DNA of 64,000 bases, from NCBI GenBank assembly GCA_020726505.1, contig JAHLEZ010000005.1, positions 248,001 to 312,000 of the forward strand. Direction: 5' to 3'. The notes beneath the pieces are model-generated. The model was not told the DNA's origin, did no database searches, and was given only the letters and a program-made list of their open reading frames with translations. Position numbers and translations under genes: made by a program. Each line of letters begins with the position of its first letter. Position 1 is the first letter of the stretch. Shown one piece after another: positions 56,346 through 64,000 of this stretch. Origin of the DNA: Leptodontidium sp. MPI-SDFR-AT-0119. Its lineage: Eukaryota; Ascomycota; Leotiomycetes; Helotiales; Leptodontidiaceae.

Positions 56346-57392
56346 GGGGGGTAAAAATACAGAGAATGCAGAGAGGCTTGTGGTATAATAGTGCGAAGGG
56401 GAGTTTCTAGTAGGTTTGGCGGAAAGTCTTCACGGCATGGTCTTATCGATGGGTGGTTGGGGTTTGGGCTTTGCCCTTTGAGGAGGGAAGGGAAGGAAGT
56501 GATAACAGATAGAGAGTCGGTGAGAGTTTGAGACAGAAAGCAATATGTATCGCTGGTCAGTGAAAGCAGGTGGCAGACTCATACGCCTGTTCCCCAAGTT
56601 CAGAATGCGATGGTCAATCTATAATTCTCCGGTAAGCGGAAGTTTCGCATTAATATCTAGACCAGAAGACTGTCTCAAGTCTCAGAACATGGCAGACAGA
56701 AAGTCGCAGCTGGAAAGGCAAATAAAGGGAATTTGGTTCCTAGTGAATTTGTGAGCTGACTCTTCTGCAACTCGGCTCAATTCAGCATACACCAAGTGAG
56801 CTGCGCTTTCAAACATTGACAAGGTGCACAAGTGAATGCAAAAGAAATACAATTTTGAATACCTTCTTCACACGTGCTGCTTTTTTGGGAATTGAATAAG
56901 AAATCGAGTTGCACTTTACTCAAACCAAACACACCTCGGGGTCCTCGCTTGGATATTCTACAGTCCCGAAGACAAATTAGCCTGGAACAGACAGGTTGAA
57001 CACCGCATATTCAATCTGATTTTCGTGTCTCTTTTGTGCCTATCGTTATCAGCGACGTTTATCAGCTCTTGATTTGATAGAGCTCTCATTCACGCTCAAG
57101 TCTGGGATTCAACACCCCCAGATGACAACTCCAGGTTGCGGCCGACTCGAAAGTGAATGCAACCAGACAAGTTAACAACACAGTAAAAATCTTGTATCAA
57201 TTCACTCTAGTCTAGTCTTCGCCGCTCCTTGACTGTCTATTAAAGTCCGTCTGCGTCCTCTCGACACAATCTCCCAACTACAACATCAAACTTCTTCATC
57301 CTCTCCTCTCCACGACATAACCCCACCTCCTCAACCAGCGCTTCCTTCTTCAACTGCTCATAACTGAGACCATCTGAACCTCCTTCTTCATC

Positions 57393-59843
57393 ATGAAGTC
57401 TCTTATGAATCCTTCTTTGCTGCTTACAGCTTTGTCGGCTTTGGCGTTTACTTCTGCTCTCAGTCCCGTTCTTGATCAACGTCAAGTCATCGATACTTCA
57501 CCTACAGTTGCAGACTGTGCGAGTATGTTCATGGTCCCTCTAGTTCACTTATGATAACGTCTCAACAAAAATTCCAAAGACACAGCTCCAACTGACAGAT
57601 CTCTCTCTCAGATTCCTATGACTGTAAGAACGCCGCTGCTTGGTGGAACGACTGTCAAGGAGCGCATGTCACTGGCCAACCATTCGACCCAAGCTCCAAC
57701 GTCCGATCATGTCTCTGCCCTCCTGGTGGTGCTGCACCTTCTCACATTGACTGGTACTCCAAGCTCCGCAACTGTATTGTTTGTGTTGAGATGGTTGTCG
57801 GCAACCAGTCTTCTGATCCCCCCATGTATATCCAGATTGAAGAGATTGCTGGTTCTCCAATCTCTCATGTCGGATACTGCCATGGCACCTTGAGCACAGA
57901 GCAGTTCATCCAGAAGACAAAGGATCTGGTCAAGGCGAAGAACTTCCCGCTTTCACTTCCGGAGGGTATCATGCTATCACAGGGTGGAGAGGTTGCTCGG
58001 GCTGCTACTCCAATGTAAGAATTCCTACTCGAGACTTCAGCTTCTAGCTCATTTCTAACGTACGTAGTACTCTTGAAAATGATGCACATTCGCGCATCAC
58101 TTTCTCAATTTCAAGTGCTTTGGCTCACTCTGGATTTACACGGGCTCATTCCACCCCTATTCCAACCGCACTCCCGAACAGCGCATTCTCAACCTTCTCA
58201 GCAGTGCCTATGGACTCTTTTCTTACAAGTCTATTAAGTGCCACTTCAAGCTCTTCTTCTTCGCACACCCAGTCTACCGAGGCGTCCGCCGGTCAAGTTC
58301 ATACCATGTCTTCAAGAACACCTGTTGATAACTGCGCCCATGATAACTGCTTCCGCCAGGCACTCCGCTCACAGCCTGTTGTAGCCAGTTTCTGTGTTAC
58401 ATATACCAAGGCTCCCAACACTGCAACGAGTGAAATTCCAAGCTGCCTCTCGAGCTGTGATAACTCCCCAGTTAGAGTCTCATCTGCCTGCAGCTGTCTT
58501 GCCAGCCATGCTTCTTCAATTTCGACCGCCTTGCCTACATCAACTCAAACCTATACCAGCAAGTCATATGTTCCCAGTTCAACTTCTCAAACATCGAGTC
58601 CTCAAACATCGAGTACGTCCTGCTCAACTACCAGCACTCACCCAGCAAGTTCGACAAGCACGCCAACAACATCTTCTAGCTCGACAACTGTGTATCCAAC
58701 CGCAAACCCAACAAAGTGGATTACTCTCCCTGCATCAAATGCAGTCCAAGCTTGTGCAGGTAACACTCCCTTGGATTTTCCTCTTACCGAATCTATTCTA
58801 ACCTTGAAATAGTATCGAAGGGCTGTGTCAACTCCAACACTTACTACGATACATGCATGAAGGAGAATGATGAGGGCGCATGGAATTGTCTCTGCAAGAA
58901 GTGGCCACTCGCGTACTTTCCAACTTCGTTTTAGAAATTCCTAGCTAACAGAATTCAGCTGGAGGACAAATCTCGGCCAGTGCACTCAATGTCTCGAGGA
59001 TAATCTCCCCAAATTTGCAGGCAACTATCCGCTCTCCACCACTGTCGAATTCAACCGCGATCGGTGGTGCCAGGTCAACAATCCCGACAAGACTGGAGCC
59101 AAGAACGCACTCATCTCAGTGGGTGCAGACCTGACTCGGAAATTCGAGTCGCCTTTGGAAATGTTCAATATGACTCTGATCGATGTTCCTTATCATCCTG
59201 GAGATCCCCAACCAACTCCAGCCCCGGTTTCGCCTACATCTTCAATAAGTACTTCGGCTCCGCTCCCAACTTCTACTGGTCTGAAATGGGCATCGCTCCC
59301 TGCTTCTGCGGAGGTAGTGGCTTGTAGTCGTAGGTCTTTCTCTGCTCTTGAGTCAGATGTCATTGTTGAGCTAATTCACTTCTTTCAGGTTCCGCTGAAT
59401 GTGTGAGAGCTGGTCAGATCTTCAATACTTGTGCCGCAGAAGAGAAGAAGCCCAATGGAAACGTCAAGTACTGTTTCTGCAACACCAATAACAAGGAGTG
59501 AGTCTCACCCGCAATCACAACCCCAATTTCAAAGCCAGCCATAGCATCCCTCTCCTCATGCCCAAGTAGCTAATCAAAAAATAGATGGACATCCTCCCTC
59601 TCAACCTGCGCCGCTTGCATCGCCAAGAACCTTCCCGCCTCCCCTCCCTCCACGGCAGCAGTAAAGAGAGACTTGGTCGTCAAAGTCGTCGACATGACAA
59701 CCCAGATCTACTGCGGCGCTGCCAGCCAAGGAAGCATTGAGAGACTACAAGCAGCTGGCGTCATCATCACGAGCAACATGCAAAGTCCCATCAAGTTCTT
59801 CGACATGTCTCTCATTACGGAGCCCATTCCAGTCCCTGCTTAA
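57393..59843 (+). CDS. Secreted Ser/Thr-rich protein with repeated Cys modules
   Basis: Seven exons keep phase throughout: 57393-57522, 57612-58014, 58068-58759, 58813-58900, 58959-59329, 59389-59497 and 59585-59843, giving 683 residues. The start MKSLMNPSLLLTALSALAFTSA is a signal peptide. Three comparable cysteine modules are visible, each with C-x4-5-C, then C, a CxC, a Trp and C-x2-C. They are DCANSYDC to NCIVCVE, CAVSKGC to CTQCLEDN, and CSRSAEC to CAACIAKN. Modules 2 and 3 follow the same lead-in (KWITLPAS, KWASLPAS) and share intron positions, so they arose by duplication. A Ser/Thr-rich stretch (about residues 190-400) with further cysteines is probably O-glycosylated. The C terminus shows no clear GPI signal. 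It is probably an extracellular or cell-wall protein. The exon 4 donor (GTGGCC) is weak but needed to keep module 2. Confidence 0.8.
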
Positions 59844-60410
59844 TTCACAAAGGAACAAAAGGTTGTTGCGGAGTTTCCTGGATTTGGATTTGTTCGTTTG
59901 CGTTGGAGCGTAGTTCTTTATGGCGTTGTTCTGGAAGGGAATGGGAAGTCTGATCTGGATCCGGATACTCGAGTACTTGATGGTGTGGTGCTTGTGCTTG
60001 AGTGGGCGTTGAGTTGTTTTCTGCAATTAGTCAATGCTTATGTGTCTTGTGGTAGACTTGGATGGGATTGGCTTCCTGGCTGCTGCATGGGATAACAGAC
60101 GTATTGGGCATTGGGGAATACCTCTGGGAGGGAGTTGAGCGACAACTTTTGCGCATACCTAAGTAGATGACTGCAGTGCTTTTATGATAGAACATTGCTT
60201 TTGCACCTCTTGATCTACATTTCGTAACTGTGAGGACCGAGCGTGGAGGACTTGAATTGGGGAAATTCTTAATTGGGATACGAGGGTTTGAAGATCTAAA
60301 TCATGGATTACCGAGGTACCTAGGCTCCCAGAAAATATTAGCTTCCGGCTTATCTAGCTTCCTCACTTCCCCCTCCTTAACCTGCATGCAACACCCAATT
60401 GGGTTTTTAT

Positions 60411-60614
60411 CTTTTGTTGCACATCGTACGCTACTCGGCAATGTTTTATAAGTCTAGAGGCCGAAAGACTACATGGAGCCGAAATCTGGCCCAGCTAGAC
60501 TTCCAAGTTCTACCCATTTAGCTCCTACTTTCTCCCAGGCTCCTCACTTAAACGTGATAGATGAAAGGAAGTGCCATTTTTCTTTTGTTACATATCGCAC
60601 GCTACTTGGCAATG
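60411..60614. repeat. Diverged direct repeat, 171-bp offset
   Basis: The 33 bp at 60411-60443 recur at 60582-60614 with four differences, all transitions. Three of the four lie in CpA or TpG context, the signature of repeat-induced point mutation. Flanking sequence shows weaker similarity, including CCGAAAGA/CCGAATCT-like blocks and a possible third copy near 60656. Confidence 0.6.
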
Positions 60615-61194
60615 ACTTCCAGCTCTAGATGCTAAAAGAACGTCCATCATCTACAACCGAATCTTAAACCCAAGCTCTCCACTACTCGGCTAGCCTTCCA
60701 AATACAACTTGTATAGTTCCTTGACTTACCCTACCTCACCTAAACTGCAAGTCAGGTTTTCATACAGGCAGGACAGGACAGGATAGGATATGATGGATGT
60801 TAATTTGTCATGTTGAAGTTTCAAACCAATATGGAAAGGTCCATACAGGTATGTATACACATAACAAAAAATTCCTTTCCAATCATGTATCTTCTCAAAC
60901 GGCCATGAATAAGTGACGAGAAAAGGTGAGATAACATCACATCACATCGCATGGCATAATATAGCATACATAGCATAAGGTAGCATACATACATAGATAA
61001 TCCTTGTTTGCATCTGATCAAACATCGAGAGCCTGCTCGTCCCTTCTTACGCATAAAAAAACCCCTTTCCTGCCTTCCCTTATAACCCACAAACGAGATA
61101 GATACACATCCTCTTTTTCCGCCTTCCCTTCCCTTCCCTTATCTGGGATGCTGTTTTTTTTTTCTTTCTATAGAGAAAATCTATATATATATAC

Positions 61195-61226
61195 AAAAAG
61201 AAAGAAAAGAAAGAAAGAAAGAAAAA
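61195..61226. repeat. GAAA microsatellite
   Basis: An AAAG/GAAA tract directly follows a TATATATATA stretch. It lies in the probable 3' untranslated region of the minus-strand gene ending at 61348. Confidence 0.8.
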
Positions 61227-61347
61227 CCGTATAACACTCGAAATGAAATGCAGAGAAGAAGATAAAGGAAGAAAAAAAAAACGGAAAGGTGAGAGGGCGA
61301 TTCGTCGTCTAGTCTCATCTCAAATCAGGACACTTTATGTGACTAAA

Positions 61348-63293
61348 TCAAGCAGAAGCGGTGCTACTTGCACCCAGACCGGTCGAGGATTTGGATTTGC
61401 AAGCTGATTTCGTGCCCGAGGCGGTGACGGCTTCGGCTGTTCCGGTAATGCTTGAGAGGGGTGCTGAAGATGGTGTTATGGCGTTTCCTTGGGCTGTTTG
61501 TGTTGTGGAGGCTGATGCTATCGGTGTGAGATCTGAAGCTACGGATGCGGATGAAGATGGAGAGGTGGTAGATGAGAGAGTCGGGAGTTCAGAAGCGAGG
61601 GAGACGGGGTATCCGGCTGCTGGAATCGAGGTTGGGGATGAAGAAAGAAGAGATGTCGTGACGGTCGTGGGTAGCGTGGTGCTCGTGGTTTCATTCAATG
61701 CTGGGAGGGGTTGAGTTTGGGTTTCGTTGAGAGGGGTTGGGAGGGTGGTGTTCAATGCTGGAGGAGGGGGTGGTGGTGTTGTCTCGTTGAGAGGTGGAGT
61801 GGTGATGTTCAGAGCTAGATTGGTGCCGTTTACGGGGAGTGTGATGTTGACCGGTGTGAGTTCTGGAGTAGGAGTTGTCTCGTTCAAAGGCGTGGGAAGG
61901 GTAAGGTTCAGTGCTGGGGCGGTGGTATTCGTGAGTGGTAGCGTCTCATTCAAGACTGTTGGCGCTGTACCGTTCAGGGGCAAGTTCGTCCCGTTCGTCA
62001 GAGGCAGAGTATCGTTCAATACCACAGTACTGTTACTAATAATCGTCGCGGTGCCATTCTGCACACCTGGCAATGCAGTCGTGGCAGCGCCCTCAGTCAA
62101 TGTGATAGTTGAAGTCACAGTAACAGGTGGGCTTGAGATGAACGATGTGACGTTCTGTCCAGCGAGGGACTGCGTGATCGTGGTTGTCTTTCCGGGCATG
62201 ATGAATTGAATGATGATGATGTTTACTGTGATCGACTTGCCTCCCTTTCCTTTCCCGTTTCCTCGGCCTGGCGAGTTGTTCGAGCCGGGAGGGAAGACAC
62301 CTGGTACGGCGCTGTAGCTTGGTCGGCCACCATTTGAGCCCGGTCGTCCAGCTGTGACTGTCACGACGCTGGGTTGGTTGCCTGCTGTACCAGATACGGT
62401 GACGATGTTTTGGCCTTCGGTGAGAGTGACAAGACTTTGGATGCCGCCTCCTTCAGTGACGGTAATGACACCGCCGGCTGTGGCTGTGGCTGTGTTTTGG
62501 ATGGAAGCTAGAGGTGTTGTGGGGGCTTGAATGGGCGCGGTTTGGGTGATTGTCACGACGCTTTGTTGGGTGCCTTTGCCGACTGTGACGAGGTTTTGAC
62601 CTTGTGTTACAGTGGCGAGACTGAGATCTGTGCCTTGGGTGACTGTCACGATGGTTTGGTCTTGACTGATGGTAGCTACACTTGCGGACCCCCCGACTGT
62701 GACTGTGACCACTTTGGGGCCAGTAGATGTCGTGGATGAAGATGAAGACACGGCGACACCATCGACGGCACCACCTTCGGTGACTGTGACTACCTGACCA
62801 GCCGCAGGGGAGACAGACTCGGTTTGCGTGATGGTTACGACTTGAGGAGTTTGGATGGCGCCATTTGCAGACTGGACGACTGTGATGGTCGAGGCTTGAG
62901 TTTGGGTGAGTGTGATTGTTTGTGGGGTCTGAACGGAGCCGTCTGCTGATTGGATAACTGTGATGGTTTGAATTGCTTGAGAAGTGGCAGAAGCAGTTAT
63001 TGTTTCGGTGACTGTAACTGTCTGAGGCGCACCAGTGGCACAAGGTGTGCAAGTGGGAGCCGCGACATCTGCGAGGACTGTTGTGGTGATTTGTCTTCTG
63101 CGGAGGCCCATCAAGGAGCCTAGGTTCTGCTTGATACCTCGCTTAGATCTAAGAAGAGAATGTTAGACTTCACTTCTCGTTAGACCCGAGGAAGGAGGAC
63201 TTACTCATCTCCCTGAGACGGATCGATTGGGCCAGCAACAGCAGAAGAAGTGAAAAGGGCGACTAGCGCGAACGAGAGAAGATCAGACCGCAT
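61348..63293 (-). CDS. Secreted Thr/Ser-rich repeat protein with Kex2-type sites
   Basis: Exon 1 (63293-63205) and exon 2 (63148-61348) join in frame to give 629 residues. Exon 1 is almost entirely a signal peptide (MRSDLLSFALVALFTSSAVA). The junction creates ESKRGIKQNLGSLMGLRRRQ, with KR and RRR sites suited to Kex2 processing in the Golgi. Residues about 50-300 repeat VVTVT/ITVTQ-type beta strands with TVTEG and VVTITQ motifs, resembling fungal adhesin or cell-wall repeats. A basic Gly-rich linker (GRGNGKGKGGKS) follows. Then comes a series of about ten LNxT/NGTxL units giving many N-glycosylation sites (LPLNGT, PLNETT), and finally a Ser/Thr-rich tail. The C terminus is not hydrophobic, so a GPI anchor is unlikely. 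It is probably a heavily glycosylated wall or extracellular protein; no enzyme domain is present. Confidence 0.8.
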
Positions 63294-64000
63294 GCTGAAC
63301 GTTGTGAATGAATGGATAAGAAGAGCGAGAAGGTAAAGAACGTTGATATCAAATCAAATCCGAAATGAAAGACAGAGAGAGAGGGAAGCACCAAGGCAAA
63401 GACTGGAAGGAATGCACAGTCGTGATGATCTGAAAAACGAAGGACCAAACTTACTGTTTATACTCCAAAGTCCACCATCCGAAGTTTCTAAGACGGAGTG
63501 GAAGATCTACTGGGATCACCCGCTTGCGAGTCTAGCTGATGGTCTCCGAAGCTAGATACTATTCTAGGAGGATCCTGACGCAATTTTACATGTCCTGACC
63601 TGGATTGACTGGGAAGGCAGCTCCCCATTTCAGTAAAATCCCGCACGTGAAACAGCCTTTCGAGGGGGATAAACATCGGACGAAGAGGCTATGCTTGCTT
63701 CAGACCTGTGAGATGCGGATCTACCATGGGTGATCGACGGATTTGATGGGGTGAGGCTCCGAAGGAAGCTTGTCGTTTATGCATGGGCCGAATACGGACG
63801 AGTTGCGAGTGGACTGGACTGGGGAGCAAAAGGAAACAGGAGGTTTGGAGCATGTTTGGAGATGCTCAGCTCGATAGCTGGTGATAATAGCTGTGATATT
63901 GAAGACTGTGGCTGTGCCCGAACCGAGTTGACTTCAACTGTAGAAACGAAGCGTTCCTCATTTTGCTTGCTTGAATGCTAGATTCTCCTGAATCAGGAGA
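63294..64000. other. Upstream flank of the repeat-rich secreted protein gene
   Basis: The first few hundred bases should be its promoter. A short GAGAGA tract lies near 63372. A plus-strand frame from 63730 reaches almost to the window edge but shows no recognisable feature; it could belong to a gene beyond the window. Confidence 0.35.

Larger units (their letters stand above)
55357..57392. other. Intergenic region with G-run and structured-RNA candidate
   Basis: Two kilobases without a convincing protein gene. The SNT1-like 3' flank occupies the left part. Centrally are a 20-G run (56068-56087), A-rich tracts and a chain of hairpins (56165-56345), listed separately. The right part (56880-57392) should contain the promoter of the secreted protein gene at 57393. 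Confidence 0.5.
59844..61347. other. Convergent intergenic region with degenerate repeats
   Basis: About 1.5 kb between convergent secreted-protein genes. It contains a diverged direct repeat (60411-60614), ACAT/CATA-type simple repeats (60930-60995), CCTT repeats (61120-61140) and GAAA repeats (61195-61226). No protein gene recognised. Confidence 0.5.

Noticed and set aside
1..64000. CRISPR arrays, rRNA genes, bacterial operons, phage or plasmid origins
   Set aside because: No regularly spaced repeats or rRNA signatures were seen, and pervasive spliceosomal introns show the DNA is eukaryotic.

Overview
The window is nuclear DNA of a filamentous ascomycete (Pezizomycotina; a Leotiomycete-like fungus would fit, but I cannot fix the order). 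The evidence is dense genes with short GT-AG introns carrying CTRAY-type branch points, alternating strands, AT-rich decayed gaps with transition-biased repeats, and fungal core genes: HSF1-type factor, CWC27 cyclophilin, deoxyhypusine synthase and a SNT1/NCoR-like SANT protein. All splice models were built by hand from reading frames and splice sites; unless stated, exon lengths sum to a multiple of three.

Layout. 1-10.2 kb is a gene-poor accessory stretch: an F-box-like gene (minus), a head-to-head decayed paralogue (plus), a 12-cysteine secreted protein, a long AT-rich gap and a shortened nucleotidyltransferase-like gene. 11.3-19.0 kb holds HSF1, CWC27 and a flavin monooxygenase with a one-base frame break. 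19.4-21.3 kb holds a decayed and an intact copy of a small PD-(D/E)XK-like protein. 21.7-40.2 kb is the most unusual part: three giant intron-rich genes (about 1828, 1299 and 1427 residues), one with a DUF6603 domain, interrupted only by a four-helix membrane protein gene and a 231-bp MITE. 40.9-46.6 kb holds a hydrolase-like/NTF2-like fusion and two low-complexity proteins, the second with an AT-hook and five tandem repeats. 47.0-55.4 kb holds divergent housekeeping genes, DYS1 (with a GC-AG intron) and a SNT1-like corepressor. 55.4-57.4 kb contains a 20-G run and a run of hairpins that looks like a structured RNA. 57.4-63.3 kb holds two secreted Ser/Thr-rich proteins.

How the genes work together. 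Most neighbours look functionally independent. The exception is the giant-gene trio. DUF6603 gene A and gene B diverge from an 828-bp shared upstream region, and gene C follows on the same strand as B. All three proteins lack signal peptides and membrane segments and none has an assigned function, so they are the best candidate here for an undescribed system. No polyketide, peptide-synthetase or terpene backbone gene, CRISPR array, rRNA or convincing tRNA was seen.
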